DNA of 64,000 nucleotides from Halostella litorea (GTDB lineage Archaea; Halobacteriota; Halobacteria; Halobacteriales; Natronoarchaeaceae), in NCBI RefSeq assembly GCF_004785955.1, contig NZ_ML214300.1, positions 697,779-761,778 of the forward strand. The letters are read 5' to 3'. A program made the translations under genes and the position numbers. Of the stretch, positions 33,153 to 42,300 are shown in pieces; position 1 is the stretch's first letter, and every line of letters begins with the position of its first letter. The notes under the pieces were generated by a model. That model saw nothing but the letters and a program-made list of their open reading frames with translations, made no database searches and was not told the origin of the DNA.

Positions 33153-34391
33153 ATGGGGATCGATTACTCGGAGCTGCACGACCCGAACGCGGAGTACACG
33201 ATGCGGGAGCTGTCGTCGGAGACGATGGGCGTGACGCGCGAGCGCGGCGGCGGCCGCGACGTGGAGATCACGGACGTCCAGACGACGATGGTGGACGGGA
33301 ACTTCCCGTGGACGCTCGTCCGGATCTACACCGACGCCGGCGTCGTCGGCGACGGCGAGGCGTACTGGGGCGCGGGCGTCCCCGAACTCATCGAGCGGAT
33401 GAAGCCGTTCGTGATCGGCGAGAACCCGCTCGACATCGACCGGCTGTACGAGCACCTCGTCCAGAAGATGTCCGGCGAGGGCTCCGTCGAGGGCGTCACC
33501 GTCTCCGCCATCGCGGGGATCGAGGTGGCGCTGCACGACCTCGCGGGCAAGATCCTGGAGGTGCCGGCCTACCAGCTGCTCGGCGGCAAGTACCGCGACG
33601 AGGTGCGCGTCTACTGTGACTGCCACACCGAGGAGGAGGCCGACCCCGACGCCTGCGCCGACGAGGCCGAGCGCGTCGTCGAGGACCTGGGCTTCGACGC
33701 GCTGAAGTTCGACCTCGACGTGCCGAGCGGCTTCGAGAAGGACCGCGCGAACCGCCACCTCCGCCCCGGCGAGATCCGCCACAAGGCCGAGATCGTCGAG
33801 AAGGTGACCGAGCGCGTGAAGGACCGCGCCGACGTCGCCTTCGACTGCCACTGGACGTTCTCGGGCGGGAGCGCCAAGCGCCTCGCCGAGGCGATCGAGG
33901 ACTACGACGTGTGGTGGCTGGAGGACCCCGTCCCGCCGGAGAACCTCGAGGTGCAGGAGGAGGTCACGAAGTCCACGACGACGCCGATCACCGTCGGCGA
34001 GAACCGCTACCGCGTCACCGAGGAGCGCCGCCTGATCGAGAACCAGGCGGTCGACATCATCGCGCCCGACCTGCCGAAGGTCGGCGGCATGCGCGAGACC
34101 CGGAAGGTCGCCGACGTCGCCAACCAGTACTACGTGCCGGTCGCGATGCACAACGTCTCCTCGCCGGTCGCCACGATGGCCTCCGCCCACGTCGGCACGG
34201 CCGTCCCCAACTCGCTGGCCGTCGAGTACCACTCCTACGAACTGGGCTGGTGGTCGGACCTCGTCGAGGAGACGGTCATCGAGGACGGCTACATCGAGGT
34301 CCCCGAGGAGCCCGGCCTCGGCCTGACGCTCGACCTCGACGCCGTCTCCGAGCACATGGTCGAGGGCGAGACGCTGTTCGACGAAGCGTAG
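33153..34391 (+). CDS. gad: Gluconate dehydratase (enolase superfamily)
   Basis: A 412-residue enolase-superfamily dehydratase. It removes water from gluconate to give 2-keto-3-deoxygluconate, the step after glucose dehydrogenase in the semi-phosphorylative Entner-Doudoroff pathway. Visible parts: mandelate-racemase N-terminal domain, ALKFDLDVPSG with the general-base Lys region, metal ligands in FDCHWTFSGG, WWLEDPVPPENLE and ITVGENRYR, and MHNVSSPVATMA near the end. The same enzyme type in haloarchaea may also act on galactonate. The ATG at 33153 fits the TATA box. Confidence 0.9.
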   Translation: MGIDYSELHDPNAEYTMRELSSETMGVTRERGGGRDVEITDVQTTMVDGNFPWTLVRIYTDAGVVGDGEAYWGAGVPELIERMKPFVIGENPLDIDRLYEHLVQKMSGEGSVEGVTVSAIAGIEVALHDLAGKILEVPAYQLLGGKYRDEVRVYCDCHTEEEADPDACADEAERVVEDLGFDALKFDLDVPSGFEKDRANRHLRPGEIRHKAEIVEKVTERVKDRADVAFDCHWTFSGGSAKRLAEAIEDYDVWWLEDPVPPENLEVQEEVTKSTTTPITVGENRYRVTEERRLIENQAVDIIAPDLPKVGGMRETRKVADVANQYYVPVAMHNVSSPVATMASAHVGTAVPNSLAVEYHSYELGWWSDLVEETVIEDGYIEVPEEPGLGLTLDLDAVSEHMVEGETLFDEA

Positions 34392-34440
34392 CTTCGTCGG
34401 GCTCGCAAATCCCCGGTTTGCGTTGTTCGACGAGGCGTAA
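34374..34440 (+). repeat. Duplicated gene end of the gluconate dehydratase
   Basis: The last codons and stop CTG TTC GAC GAA GCG TAG (34374-34391) are followed 49 bases later by TTG TTC GAC GAG GCG TAA (34423-34440), again LFDEA-stop. Between them are two inverted repeats: GACGAAGC-GTA-GCTTCGTC (34380-34398, spanning the stop) and CGCAAA-N7-TTTGCG (34404-34422). A third weaker copy, CGACGGAGC-GTA-GCTCGTCG, lies at 34488-34505. This may be a small insertion with flanking duplication that now serves as a terminator. Confidence 0.55.
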
Positions 34441-34565
34441 GGCTCATCGAGCACGACGGACGAACTAATTCTTCCATTTTACGGGGCGACGGAGCGTAGC
34501 TCGTCGGGAAAAGGGGCGACTGAGGGGAGGACCGAACCGATAGCGGGGTGGAGCGAAGCCTCCGG

Positions 34566-35165
34566 TTACGCGTCCGTGGCGTTGACCACGTAGGCGTCCG
34601 ACGAACCGGGGAGGTCGACGGAGATTCCCAAGACGGAGATGCCAGTCGAGTCGGTGGTCCGGAGCGTTACCGCCTCGCCATCGACGACCGTCCCGTTCGT
34701 GACCGTGAACGTCGCGACGCGATCGCCCGTGTCGTTCACTGCGGTCAGCTCCGTCGTCTCGGAGTCCGACGCCGTCAGGACGTTGTCCAGCGGCCGGGCG
34801 TCGGTCACCGTCCCGGCGTCAAGGTCGACGTCGGCGACGACCCGGGGCGCGGCGTCCTCGTCGGGCGCGACGTACACCTCCAGGTCGTCGCCGACGTCCT
34901 CGACCTGAAAGTGGACGGGACCGCTTTCGAACCAGTCTCTGACGGCGTCGTGCTGCCAGGCGGTTCGCCAGGCGCGCTCGACGTCGCGCTCGCTCAGGTC
35001 GCCGTCGGGGTCGACGACCTCGACGGTGTGGTTGGAGGGCTGTACGACGTCCGCGGGCGACCCGTCAGGGGTCGCCGTCGGCGGACTCGTCGTGGCGGCG
35101 GCGACGCCGCTCGCGCCGAACGCGAGCAGCGCCGCGACCGCGACCGTGAGTAGCTGTCGTTGCAT
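34566..35165 (-). CDS. Secreted PepSY-like protein (module, left)
   Basis: A 199-residue exported protein with a signal peptide (residues 1-23, LLTVAVAALLAFGASGVAAA) and a Thr/Pro/Ser-rich linker, then a domain LSERDVERAWRTAWQHDAVRDWF ... DLEVYVAPDEDAAPRVVADVDLDAGTVTDARPL. This helix-then-beta pattern, ending in a hydrophobic strand V-V-x-D-V-D-L-x-x-G-T-V, resembles PepSY-type domains and is shared with the protein at 36048. No lipobox or sorting tail. Its upstream region carries the operator-like sequence also found before the 36048 gene. Function unknown. Confidence 0.6.
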   Translation of the reverse strand: MQRQLLTVAVAALLAFGASGVAAATTSPPTATPDGSPADVVQPSNHTVEVVDPDGDLSERDVERAWRTAWQHDAVRDWFESGPVHFQVEDVGDDLEVYVAPDEDAAPRVVADVDLDAGTVTDARPLDNVLTASDSETTELTAVNDTGDRVATFTVTNGTVVDGEAVTLRTTDSTGISVLGISVDLPGSSDAYVVNATDA

Positions 35166-35268
35166 GGTTGCCGTACGGCGGCGCGGGTCGACGGCGGCGG
35201 GCGTCCCGTCGGCGGGGACCGGTGCCGTCGCCCGGCGCGCCGCGGTCTACGGTTGTGCGAAAGAGTTG

Positions 35269-35287
35269 ATAGCCGTTTCTTGGAAAC
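35269..35287. promoter_or_regulatory. Operator-like element, left copy
   Basis: ATAGCCGTTTCTTGGAAAC: contains GTTTC-TTG-GAAAC. The 18 bases 35269-35286 recur as an exact inverted copy at 36005-36022 before the other secreted gene. Confidence 0.6.
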
Positions 35288-35293
35288 GCCCGG

Positions 35294-35316
35294 GAAACGG
35301 CTTCGAAAGCCGTTTC
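35294..35316. promoter_or_regulatory. Perfect operator palindrome next to the regulator gene
   Basis: GAAACGGCTT-CGA-AAGCCGTTTC, 10-base arms with a 3-base spacer; it overlaps the stop codon of the regulator gene. The same GAAAC/GTTTC half-sites occur in all neighbouring elements. Confidence 0.6.
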
Positions 35317-35902
35317 AGGGGCGTATTTCGCGCTCCTGCAGGTGGACCGTGTTGCCGATCCCGCTGCGCTTGCGCTCGACCAGCCCCCGGTGTTCGAGGT
35401 TGTCCAGCGTCCGGCTGACCGTCGCCTTCGAGAGGTCCGTTCCCTCGACGAGCGCACGCTGTGGGATCTCGCCGTCGGCGTCGAGCAGCATCGAGTAGAT
35501 GGTCGCCTCGTTGTCGCCGAGGCGGTCGAGCGTCGCCTCCCGGCGCTCGCGGCGGTCCTCGGAGTCGTCCGCGGCGCGGTCGGCGTCGCCGCCCCCGTTC
35601 GCCGCCGGCGACGGGGCCGGCTCCGCCGGTCCGTTCGCCGTCGGAGGGTCCGCGGGGGCGCGGGCACGGCCGCCGAGGACCAGATACGTCCCGCTCGCGC
35701 CGCTGACGAGCGCGGCGACGGCGACGACCGCAACCTCGTCGTAGGTGAAGTACTGGCCGACCTGCGTCGTCTCCGCCCCGCTCTCGCCGACCGACACCAC
35801 GACCGGCGAGGGGGTGATGAGCTGGACGGCGAGCACGAGCACGGCGGCGATGAAGACGACGGCCGCCGCGAGGTGGGAGGTCCGGAGGGCTCGGGCGTTC
35901 AT
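35315..35902 (-). CDS. Membrane-anchored winged-helix transcriptional regulator
   Basis: A 195-residue protein with two N-terminal hydrophobic helices (about 10-29 and 55-76) separated by a short outside loop, a disordered Pro/Ala-rich linker (residues ~80-115), and a C-terminal wHTH (residues ~125-190: NEATIYSMLLDADGEIPQRALVEGTDLSKATVSRTLDNLEHRGLVERKRSG). It should sense something in the membrane or outside and bind DNA inside the cell. It is flanked by GAAAC/GTTTC inverted repeats and by two divergent secreted-protein genes, which it probably controls together with itself. Haloarchaeal DUF7343-type regulators share this layout. Confidence 0.85.
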   Translation of the reverse strand: MNARALRTSHLAAAVVFIAAVLVLAVQLITPSPVVVSVGESGAETTQVGQYFTYDEVAVVAVAALVSGASGTYLVLGGRARAPADPPTANGPAEPAPSPAANGGGDADRAADDSEDRRERREATLDRLGDNEATIYSMLLDADGEIPQRALVEGTDLSKATVSRTLDNLEHRGLVERKRSGIGNTVHLQEREIRP

Positions 35903-35964
35903 GGGCGAACGTATCCGCTGACCGGAACTTCAGTGTACTGGTCTATACGGCACGTAGCGGCCGT

Positions 35965-36022
35965 GAAACGGCGCGAAACGTGTTTCCAACCGCTTCCAAA
36001 CGCCTTTCCAAGAAACGGCTAT
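35965..36022. promoter_or_regulatory. Operator-like cluster, right copy
   Basis: Half-sites GAAAC at 35965 and GAAACGTGTTTC at 35975-35986, then TTTCCAAGAAACGGCTAT at 36005-36022, the exact inverse of the left element. It lies between the divergent regulator and the secreted-protein gene. Confidence 0.6.
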
Positions 36023-36047
36023 GAGGGTTTGCAGCCAACCAGTGAAC

Positions 36048-36800
36048 ATGGCCAACGACGTCCGCGTCCGCCTCGCCGTCCTCGTCGGCCTCGCCGCCCT
36101 CGCCGTCGGGCTAGCAGGGGTCGGAACAGCGGTCGGCGTGACGGACCCGATCGCCGACGCCGACGCGGGCGGGGAGTTCGTCGTGGCGGACGGGTCGGTC
36201 ACGTTCGCCGGCAACGGGGAGAACGTGACCGTCGTCGAGAGCACGGCGAACGTCAGCGAGATCCGGTTCGAGGAGACCGATTCCGGGCGCTTCGTGGTGA
36301 GCACGGAGACCGACCGGCCGCTGACGCCCGCCGAGCGCGATCGGGCCGTCGAGATAGCGCGGAGCAACGGGACGGTCCGGGGGAAACTCGCCGAACTGGA
36401 CGGGTACGAACTCGCCGTCGAGCCGGTACAGCGGCTGGAGGCCGACCAGGTGAGCAGTTACGACGTCACCCTCGAAGCCGACGGGAACGCCACCGCCGGT
36501 GAGACGGACGTGTTCGTCGCGAACGCCACGGCCGAGGACCGGGACGGGACGGTCGTCGTCGAACGCGACCCGTCGTACGCCGAGGACCGCGCGGTCGTCA
36601 GGGTCCAGCAACCGGACGCCGCGGAGGGGGAGCGACTGCGGTACAGCGTCGATGTCGACCTGGCGAACGACACCGTCACGGACGTCACCGACTGGACGGC
36701 GGTCGGCGAGGAGTCGACGGTCAGCTTTTCGGGAGGGAACACGACGGTGGACGGGTCGGACCGGGTGCGATCGACGCGCGACTCCGCCCCCGTGCAGTAA
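36048..36800 (+). CDS. Secreted PepSY-like protein (module, right)
   Basis: A 250-residue exported protein: signal peptide (residues ~1-30, RLAVLVGLAALAVGLAGVGTAVG), then an N-terminal beta part and a C-terminal PepSY-like part (TPAERDRAVEIARSNGTVRGKLAELDGY ... LRYSVDVDLANDTVTDVTDW). The helix/strand pattern and the phrase V-D-V-D-L-x-N-D-T-V match the protein at 34566, so the two look like distant paralogues. An in-frame ATG at 36021 is the alternative start. Function unknown; extracytoplasmic. Confidence 0.62.
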   Translation: MANDVRVRLAVLVGLAALAVGLAGVGTAVGVTDPIADADAGGEFVVADGSVTFAGNGENVTVVESTANVSEIRFEETDSGRFVVSTETDRPLTPAERDRAVEIARSNGTVRGKLAELDGYELAVEPVQRLEADQVSSYDVTLEADGNATAGETDVFVANATAEDRDGTVVVERDPSYAEDRAVVRVQQPDAAEGERLRYSVDVDLANDTVTDVTDWTAVGEESTVSFSGGNTTVDGSDRVRSTRDSAPVQ

Positions 36801-36891
36801 CCGATCCGCGACTGCCGCGGTGAGCACGTCTCGACCGCAAAAAAGCGCCGTCGGTCCGCCGGCCGTCGGAGCGGTGAACTCGTCACCCCCG

Positions 36892-38295
36892 TCAGGCCAT
36901 CGGGAAGAGCGTCGAGAGGACGAGCGTCACGACGATCCCCGTGACGGAGATGATCGTCGTGAGGACGGTCCAGGTCTTGAGCGTCTCGCCCTGCGTGAGG
37001 CCGCCGATCTCCTTGACCAGCCAGAAGCCGCTGTCGTTGTACCACGAGCAGATGTTCCCGCCCGCGCCGATCGCCATCACCAGGAACGCCGGGTGGACGG
37101 ACAGGTCGGGCACCTGCGGGGCCATGATGCCCGCTGCGGTGAGCATCGCGGCGGTCGCGGAGCCCTGTGCGATCCGTACGATGGCGGCGATGAGCCACGC
37201 GCTGATGAGCAGCGGGATGCCGACGCCGGCGAGCGCCTCGGTGATGTAGTCGCCGATCCCCGAGGCCGCAAGCAGCGCGCCGAACGCGCCGCCGGCCGCG
37301 GTGATCGCCGCGATGTTGCCGCCGCTTTTCAGCGCCTCGGTCATCTCCTCGGTCCAGGCCTCGCGGTCGACGTCGCTGTATCGGTAGTACGTCCACGCGG
37401 CGACCATCGCCGCGACCGTCAGGGCGACGTTCTTGTCGCCGATGAACGCCGCGTACGGCTTGAGCTGTGACAGCGAGGAGACGACCGCCTCGAACGTGTC
37501 GACCGCCGTGTAGGAGGCGATCAGCAGGACGGCGAGCAGCACCGGTGCGGCCGATTCGAGCACGCCCGGCAGCTTCGACGTGTCACGCTGGGCGACCTCC
37601 TCCAGTTCCTCGGTAGTGGTCGACATCGCGTCCCGGAGCGGGATGTCCAGCCGGGCGTTGAGCCAGCGGCCGTACACGAGGCCGGCCACGGCGGCCGACG
37701 GGATGGCCGTCGCCAGCCCCACGAGGATCGTCGTGCCGAGGATGTTCTGGTCGCCAGCGATCTGGTCGGCGACCGCGAGCGGCCCCGGCGTCGGCGGGAC
37801 GAACACGTGGGTCGTCGCGGCACCCGCGCCGACGACGACGATGAACAGCGTGTAGTCCCGGCCGACCCGCGCCCGCATCGAACGGGCGAGCGGGGCCATC
37901 AGGTAAAACACGCTGTCGAAGAACACCGGGACGGCGAGGAACGAACTGCCGCCCCACAGCGCGATGTCGGAGTTTTCGCGGCCAAGGAGGTTCTGGAACC
38001 CCCGCACGATCCGCTGTGCGGCCCCGCTTTCCAGCATCGACTTCCCGATGATGGCGGCCATCAGGATCGGGATACCGATGCCCGCCATGTTGTCCCCGAA
38101 CGCCGCCGCCACCCGGCTCGCCGCCTCGGACGGGGCGAAACCGGGGACGAACGCGGCGTTAACCGCGCCGACGAAGAACGCGGCGATTATCAGCCCGACG
38201 AACGCCGGGAGGTCTAACACGACCAACAACAGTACGACTGCCGCGAGCCCGAGTGCGAACGTCAGCAACGGGCTGTGTGCGAATTCGACTGCCAT
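36892..38295 (-). CDS. gntP: GntP-family gluconate:H+ symporter
   Basis: A 467-residue permease with about 12 helices and GntP hallmarks: IGIPILMAAIIGKSMLESGAAQRIV, the substrate-region phrases LAVPVFFDSVFYLMAPLA and VFVPPTPGPLAVADQI, and GNICSWYNDSGFWLVKE. The family imports gluconate or related sugar acids with protons. Its place beside gluconate dehydratase and gdh supports a gluconate supply role; direct substrate proof is lacking. A TATA-like box 27 bases upstream suggests a leaderless mRNA. Confidence 0.9.
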   Translation of the reverse strand: MAVEFAHSPLLTFALGLAAVVLLLVVLDLPAFVGLIIAAFFVGAVNAAFVPGFAPSEAASRVAAAFGDNMAGIGIPILMAAIIGKSMLESGAAQRIVRGFQNLLGRENSDIALWGGSSFLAVPVFFDSVFYLMAPLARSMRARVGRDYTLFIVVVGAGAATTHVFVPPTPGPLAVADQIAGDQNILGTTILVGLATAIPSAAVAGLVYGRWLNARLDIPLRDAMSTTTEELEEVAQRDTSKLPGVLESAAPVLLAVLLIASYTAVDTFEAVVSSLSQLKPYAAFIGDKNVALTVAAMVAAWTYYRYSDVDREAWTEEMTEALKSGGNIAAITAAGGAFGALLAASGIGDYITEALAGVGIPLLISAWLIAAIVRIAQGSATAAMLTAAGIMAPQVPDLSVHPAFLVMAIGAGGNICSWYNDSGFWLVKEIGGLTQGETLKTWTVLTTIISVTGIVVTLVLSTLFPMA

Positions 38296-38611
38296 GCCTA
38301 CCAGTTCACCCGTTCGAAATTTTTACTTCGTTCATAAATAATCTGCGAAGAACGAGAGGGATGAATTATTGATTAAAGAATATTGAATATAAGAATCGTT
38401 TATGCCGTATACACGTCGCTTCGCGACACCGGCCGAACGGGGGGCACACGCCCACACCAGAATAGAAACGCGGCCCCGGTCACGGCGCGTTACTCCGCCA
38501 TCCGCTCCGCGGCCCCGTCCGTCCCGTCGCCTCCTTCGTCGACCCGCTCCGACTCGTCGTCCTCACCGACGCGCTCCAGTCCCCGCTCGCTCCCCCCGTC
38601 GACGTCCGGCC
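38296..38611. other. Intergenic region with a coding-like remnant
   Basis: The left half is AT-rich promoter DNA. The right part (38490-38611), read on the minus strand, has a GC3-rich, acidic, stop-free frame ending RVDEGGDGTDGAAERMAE-stop, one frame off from the rubrerythrin-like gene that ends at 38612. It has no start codon of its own. It could be a decayed gene end or an old C-terminal extension. Confidence 0.4.
38318..38328 (-). promoter_or_regulatory. TATA-like box of gntP
   Basis: Minus-strand AAGTAAAAATT centred about 28 bases before the start at 38295. The surrounding spacer up to about 38400 is the most AT-rich stretch of the window. Confidence 0.5.
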
Positions 38612-39244
38612 TCAGCAGATGGGCCGCGGGTCGACGCCGAGTTCGGTCAGCGAGTCCGCGTAGTCGTCGTACGCCACCTGTATCGTGTACGCCGCGACTG
38701 ACCGCGCCCGCTCCCAGTCGTCGGCGTCGGCACAGCGGTCGTCGAGCAGGTCCAGCCCCCTCTCCAGTTCCTCGTTGGTCTCCGTTTTCAGTTCCCGGAA
38801 CAGGTTCGCCATGGCCTCGTCGGCCTCGTTGACGAAGAAACTGATCACCTGCGTGTGGCTCCGGACGCTGACCAGCGGCCGCCCGAGCAGGCCGCCCGCG
38901 ACGCGTTCGATGCCGTCGTCGCGCCCCCGGAGGTAGGCGTGCATCGGCCCGCCGTCCGCCGGTTCGAAATCATCGGGCAGGTGGTCGGCGACGCGGTCGT
39001 AGTGCTCGCGCTCCTGTTCGGCGACGGCGGCGAAGGCCTCGGCCGCGGCGGCGTCGTCCTCGTCGTCGGCCCACGCGGCGAACGTCTCCGCGGCGGCGTG
39101 CTCGCTGTCGGCGGCGGCGCGAAGCACCGGCTCGGCCTCCAGGTCGGCGTCGGTCGCGGCGATCAGGAACTTCGACGAGCCGATCCGGTCGAGTTCGGTT
39201 CGCTTGTCGTCCTCGACGGCCTCGCGGAGGTCGGCGGCGTCCAT
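38612..39244 (-). CDS. Rubrerythrin-like four-helix protein
   Basis: A 210-residue all-alpha protein annotated in relatives as rubrerythrin family. Helical segments with possible carboxylate ligands are seen: AAADSEHAAAETFAAWAD, FAAVAEQEREHYDRVADHL and NEADEAMANLFREL. The last residues GVDPRPIC resemble the ends of haloarchaeal homologues I recall. Canonical rubrerythrin ExxH ligand pairs are present in part (EREH, DSEH), so a di-iron centre is plausible; peroxide detoxification is inferred from family. No rubredoxin domain. Confidence 0.72.
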   Translation of the reverse strand: MDAADLREAVEDDKRTELDRIGSSKFLIAATDADLEAEPVLRAAADSEHAAAETFAAWADDEDDAAAAEAFAAVAEQEREHYDRVADHLPDDFEPADGGPMHAYLRGRDDGIERVAGGLLGRPLVSVRSHTQVISFFVNEADEAMANLFRELKTETNEELERGLDLLDDRCADADDWERARSVAAYTIQVAYDDYADSLTELGVDPRPIC

Positions 39245-39351
39245 GCAACGACGTTCGGTCGGGAGGGCATTGAACGTTGCCCGGGGAACCGTCGCCCCGC
39301 TCCGCCGAACAGTTACTTACTTCCGACAAGAATGTAAGACGTTTTGACAGA

Positions 39352-42300
39352 ATGGCCGGGAGCGGCAAGCGAACGGCGACGCTCTGGATGGTTGTACTGC
39401 TCGTCGGAGCAGCGATGGTGTCGGTCGGGGCCGGCGTCGGGACCGCGGTGGCCGACGACGCCGCGGCGGCGAGCAACGAGGACGGCGGCGACGGGTGGCC
39501 GATGGCCGGGTACAGCGCGCGGGGGACCGGCTACGCCCCGAACGCGGAGGGGCCGCAAACGTCCCTCGGCGTGGCGTGGTCGTACAACGCCAGCGAGAAC
39601 GTCGAGGGGCCACCCGCAGTCGTGAACGGGACCGCGTACCTCGCTGACGGCGAGAACCTGACGGCGCTGAACGCGACGACCGGCGCGGTGGCGTGGAAGC
39701 GATCCCTCCACCCGGCGGACGGCGCCGTCGGGACCCCGGCGGTCGTCAACGGAACGGTGTTCGTCACGACGGAACCGGGAAGTCTGACGGCGGTCGACGC
39801 GACGACTGGCGATCTGGTGTGGGAGTACACGACCCGGGGCGATCAGGTTTCCCCGCCGGTGGTCGCCGACGGGACCGTCTACTACGCGACCAACCTCTAC
39901 GAGGAGCAGGAAATCCACGCGGTCAACGCGACTGACGGCAAACGCCGGTGGGCAGAGACCGCGGGTACCAACGAAGGGCACGTTCGGACCCCTGCGGTGT
40001 CCGACGACTACGTGTACTTTTCCCACGTGAACGCTCGGGTCGAGGGAGAGGTAACGGTGTACGAACGCGAGTCCGGCGATTCCGTCGAGAAGTTGTCCAC
40101 ACCCGGACGGTTCATAACCCCACCGATCGTCTCGGACGACGTCCTCGTGGGCACTCTGGAGGGACTGACAGATCTTTCCCCACCCGGCCCGCACCTACTC
40201 AACGAGAGGCGGATTACCGGTCGACCGGCCGTCACCAGCGGTCCCGAAGGGCAGACGATCATCGCCCCAGCGACGTCCGAAGGAAAAAGTCAACTCACAG
40301 CGTACGACGGGAACGGGACCGTCCGCTGGCAACGGGTAATCGACTTCACCGGGTTGGTTATCCCCAACAGCCACCCTGCGACGACCACCGAGGCGGTGTA
40401 TCTCAACGACGAGGGGACGCTGGAAGTGTACGACCGTTCGAACGGGACAATGCTTGGGACGCTTCCCGTCGGGTCGGGGGCCAGTCAGCCGAGCGTCGCG
40501 GACGGCCGCGCGTACCTCACGACCGGCGACGGACGACTGGTCGCAGTCGAGGGGTCGGTTCCGGTCATCGCCGTCGACGGCACGTCGGCGGCCGTCGAGG
40601 ACCGCGAGGTGACGCTGGACGCGAGCGCCTCGACGGCCCCGGGCGGGACGATCACGGCCTACGAGTGGGACCCGGACGGCGACGGCACGTACGAGACCAC
40701 GGGGCCGACGCTGAACCGGACGTACGCCCACCCCGGCGAGCACGCGGTCGGCGTCCGGCTGACGAGCGACGCCGGGGCGACGAACCGGACGACGGTGAAC
40801 GTGACCGTCCGCGAGCACGTCGAGGCCGCCGTCGCCGTCAACGACACGCCGGTCGCCGGCGAGGCGGTCGAACTGGACGCCGGCGGGTCCACGGACGTCG
40901 CTGGAACCGAGTTGACCTACGAGTGGGACCTCGACGGCGACGGGACCTACGAGCGCGATGGCGAGCGCGTCACGGTGACGTACGACGAATCGGGGTACCA
41001 TTCCGTTCGACTGCGCGTGACGAACGGATCCGGGCTCTCCGACACCGACGCCACGCGGGTGTACGTCGCGCCGCGGGACGCGTGGTCGCTGCGCGACCTG
41101 TATCTGAACGGGACCGGTCCGGACGTGAACGTCCCCGACGGCGAACTCGTGCAGGAGTGGTCGACGGGCGAGGCGCTGTACTACCCCCGGGCCGCGATCG
41201 TTGACGACGGAACGGTGTACGTCGCCGACTACAGCCAGCCCCCGGAGGAGTTCGATAGGCGGAGCGACTGGAACCACGACATCGTCGCCGTCGACGCCGG
41301 AACCGGCGCGGTCGACTGGCGGACACCGACGGGGTCGATATACGGGCCGAGATATACGGTCGCGAACGGGACGGTGTACGCGACTGCGACTAACGGTAGC
41401 GTCGGGCTCAGGGACAGGAGCATAAACACGTCCCTGGTCGCGATCGACCGGGAAACGGGCGCGGTCGAATGGAACGAAAGCGTCGGGGCGGGAGCCGCCG
41501 CCATCGTGCCGATCGTGACCGACGACCGGGTGTACGCGGCGTCCAGCCGGACCGTCGCAGCGATGCGGACCGACGGAACGGTGGTATGGAACCGGTCGAT
41601 CTCCGCCGAACCGACCAATGCACACCTCGAATCGGACCGCCTGTACGTTACCGACCGGGACGGGAACGTGACGGCGCTGAACGCGACGACCGGCGAGCGC
41701 GCCTGGAACGTGTCCACCGGCACCGCCGGGTGGCGGTCGACCGTCCGGAACGGAACGGTATTCGTCGTGAACAAGGGGTCGATCCGCGACGTACCGCCGG
41801 ACGGGGCGCTGACGGCGGTCGACGGCGAAACCGGAACGCAGGACTGGAACACCACAATCGAGACGCTCGGGGAGATCCGGTGGGACGACGGCCGGGTGTA
41901 CGCCGTCAGCGGACACAACGTGACGGCGCTGAACGCGACGACCGGCGAGCGCGTCTGGAACGCGACGCTTTTCGATATCTACGACAGACGCGTCCCGTAC
42001 CGGAACTACGTGCCCGTCTCGATCGCGGCCGACGGCGGTAGCGTCTACACGGTCAACGAGATCAACGGGACGGGGGTCGTCGTGGCGCTAGACGCGGCGA
42101 CCGGCGACGAACGGTGGCGAGCCGCGCCGGCGTCCACGGACGGCGCGGAACGGATCGTCGCCGTCGATGACCGCGTGTTCGTCGACGGGAGCGGGCTGGT
42201 TTCGCTGGACGCTGCGAACGGCAGCGTCGTCGGGAACTACACCTACGACCTGCGGCGGGAACGGGGGAGCCTCGTCGGGGCTGGCGGCAACACCGTGTTC

